A stretch of 10,757 nt of DNA, taken from the NCBI GenBank assembly GCA_003024985.2, contig PXIH01S0044605.1. One strand, 5' to 3'. This DNA is from Euperipatoides rowelli (lineage: Eukaryota > Onychophora > Udeonychophora > Euonychophora > Peripatopsidae). Positions 1 to 8,727 of the stretch are shown piece after piece; the stretch's first letter is position 1, and the number at the start of each line of letters is the position of its first letter. The position numbers and the translations under genes are program-made. The notes beneath the pieces were generated by a model. It was not told the DNA's origin. It saw nothing but the letters and a program-made list of their open reading frames with translations, and searched no databases.

Positions 1-118
1 GAAGGGAGAGAGTGGGAGGGAGGGAAGGGAGAGGGAGGAGGAAGGAAGGGAGAGGGAGGAGAAAGGAAGGGAGAGGGCAGAGTGAGAAGTAAAGAGGGAT
101 GAAGGAGGGAAGAGGTAG
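1..118. repeat. Polypurine (GGGA/GGAA) low-complexity tract
   Basis: The + strand is almost entirely purine here, built from degenerate GGGAGA, GGAAGG and GGGAGG units, with only a handful of pyrimidines. It includes several GGG runs. Strand composition reverses right after about 119. If transcription runs left to right, as the MMP exon implies, the RNA from this block is G/A-rich. That favours R-loop or quadruplex formation (inference). Confidence 0.9.
14..29 (+). other. G-quadruplex-forming motif
   Basis: Four GGG runs at 14-16, 18-20, 22-24 and 27-29 are separated by loops of 1, 1 and 2 bases. This fits the standard G3+N1-7 quadruplex pattern with very short loops, the most stable class. 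Further GGG runs at 4-6 and 33-35 could substitute. It lies on the sense strand of the MMP gene, so it could form in both DNA and pre-mRNA. Folding itself is inferred from the pattern. Confidence 0.7.
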
Positions 119-870
119 AGCACCCACTACCCTCCGCTTCTCTCCTTTCACTCCCTTCCCATTCTTCCATTCCCCCCTCTGCCTCCTTCCCTCTCCCCTT
201 AGCTACATCTCTCCCTATACCTCTCTTTCCTAACACTTCTCCCCCATCCCTCCACTCCCTCTCAAAATTCTTTCCCTTCCCACCATCTACCCTCCCTTTT
301 TCAATCACTTCCCACTCCTTCCCCTTTCCCTCTCCTCACCATCTCTCCTCACTTTACTCTTCCCCTTCCTCCCCTCTCCCACTTTGTGAACATTTAAGTA
401 AAAGTTACCTCTAGCCCTCCACATCACTATTTACCCCTCCTTTCTCTGCAACTTTCACCCTCTGCATCTCTCTCCTTTTCACCTCCCTTCACTTTGCACT
501 TCTCTTCTCTGCACATCTTATTTTGCAACTTTTTCCTTCTGTACCTTTCTATTCTCCCTTTGCACCTTCCTAGCCACACTTCCTCTTTACGCTTTCCTCT
601 ATGCTCTCATTTTCACTCCATGCTTTTCTCTTCCCTCCACACCCTCTGTGCCTCTCCCTCATTCACCTGTCTCTTCACTTGCCAGTGCACCTCCCTCATG
701 CCCCCTCTACTCACACCCTCTCCCTCACAAACCTTTCACATCACTTTCAGATCTCTTTCTCACATCCCCTCTTCATGCCCTGCTGCATCATACCCCCATG
801 CCTCTCACTCTCATCCCCTCTACCTCTCCCTCATGCCCTTTCTTCTCCACACCTTCCTACCCTATGAAAG
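119..870. repeat. Long polypyrimidine (C/T-rich) tract, degenerate tandem repeats
   Basis: About 750 bp of overwhelmingly C/T sequence on the + strand, made of degenerate units such as CTCTCCCTCATGCCC and CTTTGCACCTTCC. It is interrupted by an ordinary mixed island around 386-415. Units become longer and more A-containing to the right. It has CTCTCT and TTCTCT words of the sort bound by PTB-type splicing repressors, but it lies over 240 nt from the acceptor. Open frames here encode Ser/Pro/Leu/His-rich low-complexity peptides and are not supported as genes. Confidence 0.88.
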
Positions 871-1071
871 CCTCATGTCTTTCTTTTTGTACATGTCTAG
901 AGCAAAGGTCTTTTTAAATCTGTTTAAAGTTGATCTGTTAAATAATGTTTGTTTTTTTAATAATATACCATGCTCTTATAATTAATGACAATATTTTTTC
1001 TATACCTGTTATTTATAACATCACACAGAAAGTCAAATTTATTTTAATTAGGTGATGGATTAATAATATGC

Positions 1072-1109
1072 TACTAATTTTAATTTTTTTCTCCTTATCT
1101 CCTCTCTAG
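1072..1109 (+). promoter_or_regulatory. Branch site, polypyrimidine tract and 3' splice acceptor
   Basis: TACTAAT at 1072-1078 is one base from the optimal TACTAAC branch sequence, with the likely branch A at 1077, 33 nt before the exon. A T/C-rich tract follows and ends in CTCTCTAG, with AG at 1108-1109. The spacing is canonical. The hemopexin reading frame becomes recognisable immediately after this AG, which supports it as the true junction. Confidence 0.85.
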
Positions 1110-1369
1110 GTAACACTTACTTTTTCAAAGGCAAGAAATATTGGCGGTTCAATGATAATCGTATGAAGGTAGAAAAGTCTTACCCCATGGATTCTGCTCC
1201 TTTTTGGATGGGTTGTAAAAAGAACAAAGTATCTGATGGTAAAGTTGGTCGAGAATTAAATGATGATCACATGAAAAGCAAAAAATCGTCTTCCATAACC
1301 AGTCTTCCAGCCATATATTATATTGCCTTATTACAAATGTTAACATTTTTATCGTTTAACCAATTATGA
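1110..1369 (+). CDS. Matrix metalloproteinase, terminal exon (hemopexin blade IV end plus GPI-like tail)
   Basis: This is the last coding exon of a matrix metalloproteinase, a zinc endopeptidase that cleaves extracellular matrix at the cell surface. The exon completes one split codon and then encodes 85 residues before TGA (1367-1369). Residues 1-13 (NTYFFKGKKYWRF) are the conserved strand pattern of a hemopexin repeat. They are followed by M-x-V-x-x-x-YP and F-W-M-G-C at 31-35. That Cys (1214-1216) matches the one that closes the hemopexin propeller by disulfide to blade I. After a charged, Lys-rich linker comes a Ser cluster (59-61) and a hydrophobic run of about 20 residues (roughly 62-82) ending three residues before the stop. 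This resembles a GPI-attachment signal, as in Drosophila Mmp2 and vertebrate MMP17/MMP25. The catalytic and pro-domains lie upstream, outside the window. A single-pass membrane tail is the alternative reading. Family assignment is firm; which MMP it is remains uncertain. Confidence 0.92.
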
Positions 1370-1434
1370 AAATAAGACATTTTTAAAAAACACTTATTTA
1401 CATATTTCTAATTGTTCCTTACATCTAATCAGGA

Positions 1435-1459
1435 TTGAGTGAAAGATATTTTCACTCAA
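1435..1459 (+). other. Perfect 10-bp hairpin in the 3' UTR
   Basis: TTGAGTGAAA (1435-1444) pairs exactly with TTTCACTCAA (1450-1459) around a 5-nt loop, GATAT. It begins 66 nt after the MMP stop codon. It could be a UTR regulatory stem or chance; nothing in the sequence settles this. Confidence 0.55.
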
Positions 1460-1894
1460 ATTTTACTTTATAAAAAAAAAAAAAACTTATACATTTTTAT
1501 ATATAAAACGAGATATTCTCCAATGTCATTGGTATTTTCGTAATATAGCTTCCATATTGGAAGTTCGGTGATAAATTATTAATAGTTTATTATTTATCGT
1601 AACGTGATAAAAGTTTTTCATCCTGATCTGTAATCTTAAAAAATGTTTCAAAAACATTCAATGGAGTTTTAAGAATTCCTTTCGTCACTTTCCTTGGTTC
1701 TTTCAGGATGGCCATAATGACATTATGTGAATCTATTTCTGTTTTGTGTCATCAGTTATTCATTGTGTATAATGAATATGTTATTAATTATTTTTTATTT
1801 CACATAATGTGTACAGACAGCATAAGGATTACAAGTGTCTATAATGATTCTAGCTGAGAATTTGAATGTCTTCTGTTTTGACAAGAAAACTGTT

Positions 1895-2265
1895 TATATA
1901 TACAGTAATATTTATATAATAGGTATGTACATTATATATTGTATATACTGTACATTTAAATTATATAAATTGGATGCTTGACTTCCTGTACAAAGAGCAA
2001 TATATTAAAAAGATATTGAAATAGGAATACGTATACCGATTCTTTGTAGCAAGATTTAAAAAGGAAAGAATTCTAATGAAAAATTGATTATGAACTGAGG
2101 ATGTGACATATTATATAAGGTGAAATAGGTATTGAATAAATCTATAAAGAACTGGTGTTCCCATTTCAATATATTAATATATGCAGTATATACTGTATAT
2201 AGGCTACATATAAACTGTATAATATGTAAATAATGTGTATATAGGCCTATACTGTATGTAGAGTT
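1895..2265. repeat. Cluster of TATA/ACTGTATA palindromic motifs
   Basis: The motif ACTGTATA, or its complement TATACAGT, recurs around 1900-1906, 1941-1953, 2184-2199 and 2251-2258, with a near match at 2214-2221. CAGTATATACTG at 2184-2195 is a perfect 12-bp palindrome, and ATGTACA (1925-1931) pairs with TGTACAT (1949-1955). Related copies recur at 3759-3782 and near 3980. This looks like an AT-rich dispersed palindromic element or microsatellite-derived sequence rather than a gene. Confidence 0.5.
2135..2140 (+). promoter_or_regulatory. Candidate polyadenylation signal AATAAA
   Basis: This is the first canonical AATAAA downstream of the MMP stop codon. A GT/T-rich stretch (CTGGTGTTCCCATTTC) follows at about 2151-2166, as expected of a downstream element, so cleavage would fall near 2150-2160. 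The window is AT-rich, so chance AATAAA words are common. The call rests on position and the downstream element. Confidence 0.4.
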
Positions 2266-2756
2266 TAATTAATTTAGTTTTTGAAATGAAATATAACCCG
2301 ATTGATTCCATGATAAATATAATTTGAGTAATCATAATCATTTTTTTTCTTCTAACCAATCAAAAGCAACTATATGATTTTCCTCACTGCTACTGAGAGT
2401 GAGACATTATAAGAGTTGTTAAGTTATTGAATCCTAGAAATTGAGTGTTTATTGAACTTACAGTATAAATTACTTTAACCTCCAAATCATCTAAAGTTTG
2501 TAATGATGGGTTGAAACTGTTACTCGCACACTAGCACCAGTAGTGAAGCTTTTTTGAACTTTTCCCATTCAATTAGCCTAATTTTTGTTTTTATGCACAG
2601 TGCAAAAAATTTGAAGTTATTATGAATTGAGGGAGGCAGACTAGACAAAGAGAAAGGAGATTTAATGAATGAATGGAGGATATTGTTAATAACCAAACAC
2701 AATTGAAAGAATGAAAAACAAATTAATTTCTAAATATTGTATTTAAAAAATATCAA

Positions 2757-2792
2757 GTAATGAGCTAGCATTATAAAATGCTAGCTCATTAC
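2757..2792. repeat. Perfect 16-bp inverted repeat with 4-nt loop
   Basis: Arm 2757-2772 (GTAATGAGCTAGCATT) is an exact reverse complement of 2777-2792, with the loop ATAA between. It can form a long stable stem or cruciform. It shares the core words TAGCT and CTCATT with the imperfect hairpin at 10272-10323, and with GTAGCTCATTT just downstream near 2823. The origin is unknown; it could be the remnant of a small palindromic mobile element. It is too short for an ordinary pre-miRNA. Confidence 0.8.
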
Positions 2793-3758
2793 GTAATTTT
2801 GAACATAATGGACATTAAAATCGTAGCTCATTTAAACTTGGTTAGGATTAAAATTATTTAAAAATAATTTATAATATTTTAAAAATTTTATTTAAATAAA
2901 ATAAAGATATTACAGTTACTAGAAATATGAATCGTGTTTAAGATAACGTGGCGATATTTTATCTAATTTATCACTTTATCGTTACTAAGCCGTACATATT
3001 AACAAATGAAACTTTTTTTTGTTTTGATGAAACGGTGACGTAGATCTCAATTTTAATCAACGTATTTCAACATAAATAAAAATACTCAAATAATGAATAA
3101 AAATTTCAGAATTTAGTTCTGGAAAAACTGTCTTTGTATATAATAAATTTGGGCATATTTTGATTGATGAGCCAGTAAACATTTTAATAAAAGAAATCGC
3201 AACTATTGTATGAAACCACCAAAGGAAGTTAATCTATGTGAAGCTTGAAAAAAAAACGACTATATTTCATTAGTTAATTTTTTTGAAAAAAAAAAAAGCG
3301 TGTTAAACGTTTTCATTGGTTTTCGATAGATAATTTTTTTTAAACTAATTTTTTCATTGAACAGTCATAGAATCAATTTGAAATTATTGGAATGTTATTA
3401 ACCTATCAGAACTCGTAGCTCTTTAGTTTATCTAAGTTAGAATTGGATAAATTTAGAAATATTTAATATGTTTTAAAAGCCAGTTTAATCTATATAATTT
3501 AACCCCTAGAAAACAAAATACGATAGATTTTAAAGAATTAAAAGTTATTTAAACAAAGTAATAATAATACTACCAACAGTTGTAGTAATAATAAAAATAA
3601 AATAATAAACGATTAAGTTACTAAAATAATTACCTTAATCACATTATATGCTCAACTTGGATATTTTGTTTTCATTATTGATGGAATATCAGCATTCACA
3701 TCTGCCAAAACACATTAACATAGGCTATTATACTCTATTTGTATACAATATTATCTAT

Positions 3759-3770
3759 CTGTATATACAG
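3759..3770. repeat. Perfect palindrome CTGTATATACAG
   Basis: A 12-bp perfect palindrome in a local run of related words (TATACAG recurs a few bases on, at 3777-3783). It is the reverse-orientation equivalent of the ACTGTATA motifs clustered at 1895-2265. It probably belongs to the same dispersed AT-rich palindromic family. Confidence 0.5.
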
Positions 3771-4125
3771 TATATCTATACAGTTTACTCATTTTATTAA
3801 ATATTATAGGGGGCTCTCCTGGCAATATCATTATAGACACTTTTTAATAATTAAGAAATATCCATCATTGCATATAATTTGCTCTAATATTTTAATTTGC
3901 TTTATATTTTTAATTTATTTATGAGACATTTAAACTTTAATATAGCCCAAAATTTGCATATAATTCCAGTGTATAATGTACTGTATATATAATTTGAAAA
4001 GACGCAATAGTTAAATAGATTTTTACATTACAGCATTACAGTTTGTTTGTAAAAGAAATAGATTTNCTTTTCCAATTATGAAACTTCAAATTCCAATTTT
4101 AAAATGGATTTTTAAAGTGGATTTC

Positions 4126-4301
4126 TTTTTTTTTTTGTGAAGGGTATTTTTTTTTTTCAAGTTATAGATATTTTGTATTGATTGTTTGTTTAACAAAGCA
4201 ATCGGGGGGGGGGGTAACTTTTTTATGTATGAAACATAAAAAAGTGGTATAAAAAATTATGTGATACCCTGGCTTAAATTTTGCTAGGAGTTTTTTTTTT
4301 T
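4126..4301. repeat. Cluster of 11-base homopolymer runs (T, T, G, T)
   Basis: Runs of T at 4126-4136, T at 4147-4157, G at 4204-4214 and T at 4291-4301. The G11 run is the only long G/C homopolymer in the window and stands out in AT-rich DNA. Such runs are prone to slippage in vivo and to sequencing error, so exact lengths are uncertain. Confidence 0.85.
4217..4245. repeat. Perfect 12-bp hairpin beside the G11 run
   Basis: ACTTTTTTATGT (4217-4228) pairs exactly with ACATAAAAAAGT (4234-4245) around the loop ATGAA. It begins three bases after the G11 run. It is AT-rich, so stability is modest. Confidence 0.6.
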
Positions 4302-4375
4302 GTTTTAATATTATAATAAGAACATCATTATTTTATACTGCAGGATTTCAGCTAAGTCTGTGTTATCCATAATTG

Positions 4376-4390
4376 CTGGCAGATGGCGCT
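4376..4390 (+). promoter_or_regulatory. CTCF-core-like site (AGATGGCGCT)
   Basis: CTGGCAGATGGCGCT matches 13 of 15 positions of the CTCF consensus CCASYAGRKGGCRSY, including the whole AGRKGGCRSY core. CTCF zinc fingers and core motif are conserved from insects to vertebrates. A GC-rich word like this is unexpected by composition here. Binding is not shown. Confidence 0.35.
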
Positions 4391-7035
4391 AATAGTGTTA
4401 CATTTCTCAGTTTTATTCACCTCATTCAAATTCAGGCAATAGTCCTAGATATTGCATTTAGCTTTCAGATGTGAATTTTGTAACCGCTAAAGCTTACATC
4501 TGAGCGCAAGGTATGAGATGGATGCATTTATTAATGTTTAAATCCATCACTTCAATTTATAGAGAAACGTTTCATTACAAATTGGATTTACAAAAAGTGC
4601 ATAAGTCTTGTAGACATAATCTGTTTGGGGTGTTATATCTAGCCAATGGGGCATAAGTATTCCGTTATTTGCACCGTAAAATCTCTAACCCCACAACAGA
4701 TGTTTTTCTTTCCACTTCAGACTGTTTTTTATCTATAGATGCAATCACTTTTGTCTGTATAATATTATTACGTACAATATATTATACGACTCCTTAGAAA
4801 CATTAAAAATTAGGAGATATATGTCATTTATTATAACATTTTTTGTGTGGGTCATTCCGGGTTTTATGGATGCAGACATGTGTAATTAAAATCATTGATG
4901 TTCATACGTTCTTATCAAAGTATTTTGTTTTTAACTTTAAGTTGTAACTAATTTTAGTGATTGATATACTTTTGTGATTGGACAAAGGCTTAAAAAAAAA
5001 GATCCATTTTTATTGTCAGGTAATATGAAAAGTATATCATTGAAATTAAAAAGGATTACACTTTTTTTTTTTATTCATCTCCAGGCTAGATCCGGAGTCA
5101 TTGTATAAAATAAAACATGGTTTGTATCCCAGTTGCAATTCCCAGTTGTATTGTGATGTGATTTATATGTCTCATTGAGAAAAAACTATTGATGCAGGGA
5201 AAGAACAGGGATTTTCTATATTTAATGAGCAGTACCTATATTTACCACATCTCATTTGAGTGGTTGAAGAATAAAGGAAGTAATTATCTTAGTTAACGCT
5301 GATACTCATGTCCTAAAAAGGTATAAATAAATTAACAAGTATTAGGCTATCACCTGCTGGGCAAACGGTTGATGTCTTTCTAAGCTAGACACTGCCAGGC
5401 ACCGAGAAGATTTTAATTTATGTATATATATATATTTGTTTAAAATTCTAAATGTTCAGGAAGAAGTTTCTAAAAGTTATTTATTTTTTTAAAAATATCT
5501 CAGATTTATATATACCTCTTTTTGGTTCATGAAACTATTTTAAAGAATTTGTAATGTATTTCAAACATTACTGCAAACAAGGTTTTAGGTATTTTTTTTT
5601 TTTAATTTTCAAATAATTTTGATACTGTAACCATCATGGTAATATTTTTATATTATTATATCAGATTTTTATTGTTAGTATATGTATAAAAATGTCTGAT
5701 TGGGCATTAAGGTTAGAAAAATATAGACAATAAATTTATTCCAATGGAAAATATAGACTAATCCTGCCTAAATCTTGTCTCACTGACAAACGGTTATTTG
5801 TGATTTAATCACTATGCAATTATCAATGAGTCTGCGGCTACTCAGGGACTTTAGCGCACACAATTCATATGTTGCTTAGAAAACTCTGAAATTATATAAA
5901 ATATTTTCAGTACCGTATATTTAAAATTTTCAAAAAATAGTTAGCTTACTACTATTCCTTTTAATCAATAATTAATGATGAGTTAGTTAAAACTTAAGTC
6001 CATTTAATATTTTTTGTTAAACTACTGGAGAAAAAATCTAGCCTTTTAATATGAGGGTCTGCTTCAAATTTCTTACCTCACCTTAACAATTTAGTAATCC
6101 TTGAATATCCCATAAGTCAGTAGCTTTGCTTTAAAGTTTCTGACTTCAACCACATTAAATTCTTAACCAATGACCAGTTTGATGTTGGGCTCCCTAACAA
6201 GAGAAATCAATGACCATGTTTCTCAGCTGGATCCAGGGACAGAGCCATGGTAGTCCCATGGACTTTAGTTGAATTTATTAGAGTATAATTGATAAATTAT
6301 ATTATCGAAAGTTTTTTGCTACTTTCCCCTCATGTGGGCCCATACTATGTTCGGATCCACCTGATCTGATATATACAAAACAAATTCAAACTAGAGCCAT
6401 CTTTACTTATACATTAGCCAGTCGTGCCTTTATTCTGAAAATAACACATTTTTGTCCCATATAACTTTTTTTTTTTCATCACAATCGTAACACATTGAAT
6501 TCTTGCGGAGAATCCTGGATTAATATCAAGCTGGGCCTAAATTAAATACTATTTTCCAGTCTCACCAGAATATAACTGTGGAATTATCTTTTCTAAGCAT
6601 TTTAGTATTAGTTTAATATTGATAATATAGTATTTACTATTAATTATACAAACTAAAAAAAAGATGCAATGATTGAAAAATTTTAAAGCCCAAATTGGCA
6701 GACCCTTCAACTACTGGACCTCTAAGAATGAGCACTTGTTTTATGGTACTTTAATTGTTTCATACATATTAAGATGCTTTTTTGTGTGTGTCAGGGAGAC
6801 ACCTGAATTTATTTGAATAAAAATCTCCCATTTGAAATATTGTGGTAAAAAGAATTAGACTAGCCCTCATTTTCATATTTACATTTGAACGTAGAAAATT
6901 GTTTCCTGTAAACACCTTGTGAAAAATCGTGTATTTCAAAAAATTAGTTTATTTTATTAACCCCTTATATAGGTTTGACCTCGAAACATTTGGACTTGTG
7001 ACATTTGGGTCAGAGTAGTCAATTTTAGCTTTCAC
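4391..7035. other. Non-coding intergenic stretch
   Basis: I find no gene, tRNA or conserved domain on either strand. The stretch holds scattered poly-T runs, a short (TA)n tract near 5421-5436 and a short inverted repeat (TCAGATGT at 4465-4472 with ACATCTGA at 4496-4503). A slightly GC-richer patch at about 6170-6260 has no recognisable coding signature on either strand. Confidence 0.65.
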
Positions 7036-7886
7036 CAAATGAGTCATTTAGAGTGTATCATTCATATTGAGTCATTCATATAATTTGTGTTGTCATTATT
7101 AATGAGTCATTGTTAGTGAGTCATTCATATAGTCATTTATGATGTCATGTGTGAGTCATTTTATTGAGTCAGTCATTTTGAGTCATTCATGATGATTCTC
7201 ATGAGGCATGCATGATTCAAGGTGAATCATTCATGAGTCATGAGAAATTAATGAGTCATTCATATAATTCATGTCATTATTAGTGTTATTCATAGCGATT
7301 CATATAGTCATTTGTGTTGTCATTTATGTTGTCATTGGTGTAATTCATGATGAGTCATACTTGTTGAGTCATTTGTGTTGAGTTATTCATTTTGAGTCAT
7401 TCATGATGAATCATTCATGAGGGATACATGAGTCATTCAAAGGTGAATCATTCATGAGTCATTGTGAGAAATTAATGAGTCATTCATATAACTTTTGTTG
7501 TCATTATTAGTGAGTCATTCATAGTGATTCCTTCATCTTGAGTCATTCATATAGTCATTTGTGTTGTCATTTACAGTATGTTGTCATTCATGATGAGTCA
7601 TACTTGTGAGTCATTTGAGTCATTCATATGAGGCATGCATGAGCCATTCAAAGGTGAATCAATCATGAGTCATTGTGAGAAATTAATGAGTCATTCATAT
7701 AATTTGTGTTGTCATTATTAGTGAGTCATTCATAGTGATTCATTCATCTTGAGTTATTCATAGTCTTGTGTTGTCATTGGTGTTGTCATTCATAATGAGT
7801 CATTCATGTTGAGTCATTCATGAGGCATGCATGAGTCATTCAAAGGTGACTGGTGAGACATTAACAAGTCATTCAAATGAGTCCTT
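7036..7886. repeat. Minisatellite of TGAGTCATTCAT units with higher-order period
   Basis: About 850 bp of degenerate tandem repeats of an 11-base core, GAGTCATTCAT, mixed with TGTTGTCATT-type spacers. Larger units are visible: GAGAAATTAATGAGTCATTC starts at 7242, 7466 and 7677 (steps of 224 and 211). GAGGCATGCATGA or a variant starts at 7203, 7419, 7630 and 7822 (steps of 216, 211 and 192). The array therefore has a ~190-225 bp higher-order unit in about three to four copies. I count 26 exact TGAGTCA words on the + strand, from 7040 to 7838, and no others in the window. TGAGTCA is the AP-1 (Fos/Jun bZIP) consensus. The repeat has no open reading frame of note. Whether the AP-1 words are functional or simply the monomer sequence is not decided by the sequence. 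Confidence 0.93.
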
Positions 7887-7980
7887 ACTGATATGAACAA
7901 TTTGTTCTTGTACTGGTGAATGGTTAAGGAGTGTAAACACACACTCAGCACTCACAAGAAAAGAACAAATGATGCATAGA

Positions 7981-7995
7981 GCTGCCATCTATTGG
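7981..7995 (-). promoter_or_regulatory. CTCF-core-like site (minus strand)
   Basis: The reverse complement, CCAATAGATGGCAGC, matches 14 of 15 positions of CCASYAGRKGGCRSY. It is the best of three such sites in the window. It faces the + strand site at 4376-4390 in a convergent arrangement and lies about 95 bp right of the TGAGTCA array. Prediction only. Confidence 0.4.
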
Positions 7996-8094
7996 GAAAA
8001 TCAGTAATTAATATTTGCTTTTGTTAAAACCATTTTCAAAAAATATTAGTTCCTTCTCCCTAAATGATTTTCATGTTTATTTGGTAACTTAAGA

Positions 8095-8128
8095 CCCCTC
8101 CCTCTTTTGCCCTTCCCCCCCTCCTTTC
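8095..8128. repeat. Short polypyrimidine tract
   Basis: Thirty-four bases of C/T with a single purine, including a C7-type run. It has the same composition bias as the intron block at 119-870 but is isolated. Confidence 0.75.
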
Positions 8129-8727
8129 AACACGTGCACTTAGTTTCCTTACTAATGTTCAAGTTGTTTCTGTATGTTTTCATGGAATAAATTTATTATC
8201 TGTATTTTATTACTCTCGTAAAATAAATTCTGTGTTAAGTGAAAATAAATATCAATTATTAAAAAATTTTTATTATATATTTTTTAAATATACTTATATA
8301 CCATCACTTAACAATTTATAATCTTTTTTTTTAATTAATTTTAAAAAGTTGCAGATTGTGAATCCAAGCAAATTTTATTAATTTTTTTTTATGTGGAATT
8401 TTCTTTCGAGTTTATTTGAAGTTGCAAATAATTATTGAATATTTTTGCTTGTGTGTGTCAAGCCTTTCATTCTTCCCTCATGGGTTTAATGGAGCCATTT
8501 GTATAAATTTAAAATAATTCCTCAGTTTTGTAAGTCCAATTCCTCACGATTAATCTGATGTGAGGGGGGTATGTGATTATTTTCTCGAAACTAAATGTTG
8601 TAAAGCATAGGCTAATAGATGTAATAATTGCCAAAACTCTGCATTAAATAAATGATTGGTGGCTCTTAATAATCAGATCTTCAGTAGGTTATATTTGCCA
8701 AGTAATTGAGGAAATTTACAATTTTAA

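Larger units (their letters stand above)
1..1109 (+). other. 3' part of the last intron of the MMP gene
   Basis: This is the sequence upstream of the MMP terminal exon. I see no other exon in it. From left to right it holds a polypurine block, a long polypyrimidine block and an AT-rich 240-bp stretch leading to the splice acceptor at 1108-1109. The intron interrupts a codon after its first base (phase 1), because the first two exon bases (GT) complete a codon begun in the upstream exon. The intron starts outside the window, so its full length is unknown. The long open frames between 494 and 985 come from low-complexity C/T-rich DNA and are not genes. Confidence 0.8.
1370..2155 (+). other. Probable 3' UTR of the MMP transcript
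   Basis: AT-rich sequence between the MMP stop codon and the first good polyadenylation signal. It contains a 10-bp hairpin soon after the stop, an A14 run (1472-1485), several T-rich stretches and a Pumilio-type word TGTATATA at 1940-1947. The 3' end is inferred from AATAAA at 2135-2140, and the cleavage point is only approximate. Earlier cleavage after ATTAAA at 2004-2009 is possible. Confidence 0.4.
2156..4375. other. Non-coding AT-rich intergenic stretch
   Basis: I see no gene here. Short open frames at 2520-2702 (minus) and 3739-3924 (plus) lack any recognisable domain and have AT-driven composition. What it holds: palindromic ACTGTATA motifs, a strong 16-bp hairpin at 2757-2792, an A12 run at 3286-3297, an AT-rich self-complementary patch near 2851-2870, homopolymer tracts after 4126, and a single undetermined base at 4066. 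Confidence 0.7.

Noticed and set aside
494-985. Three overlapping + strand open frames encoding Ser/Pro/Leu/His-rich peptides
   Set aside because: They come from the C/T-rich low-complexity tract inside an intron, have no domain, and exist only because C/T-rich DNA lacks stop codons.
1149-1346. Minus-strand 65-residue open frame
   Set aside because: It is the antisense shadow of the MMP exon, whose hemopexin signature and splice acceptor are on the + strand.
2520-2702. Minus-strand 60-residue open frame
   Set aside because: No domain, signal or neighbouring gene structure; the length is compatible with chance.
2757-2792. Pre-miRNA reading of the perfect hairpin
   Set aside because: A 36-nt stem-loop is too short for normal Drosha/Dicer substrates.
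3739-3924. Plus-strand 61-residue Ile/Tyr/Ser-rich open frame
   Set aside because: The composition mirrors AT-rich palindromic DNA (TATATACAG repeats) and no family is recognisable.
6170-6260. GC-richer patch that might be a tRNA-derived SINE or an RNase H tail on the minus strand
   Set aside because: No A/B-box pair, no tail, and the translated similarity is too weak to support.
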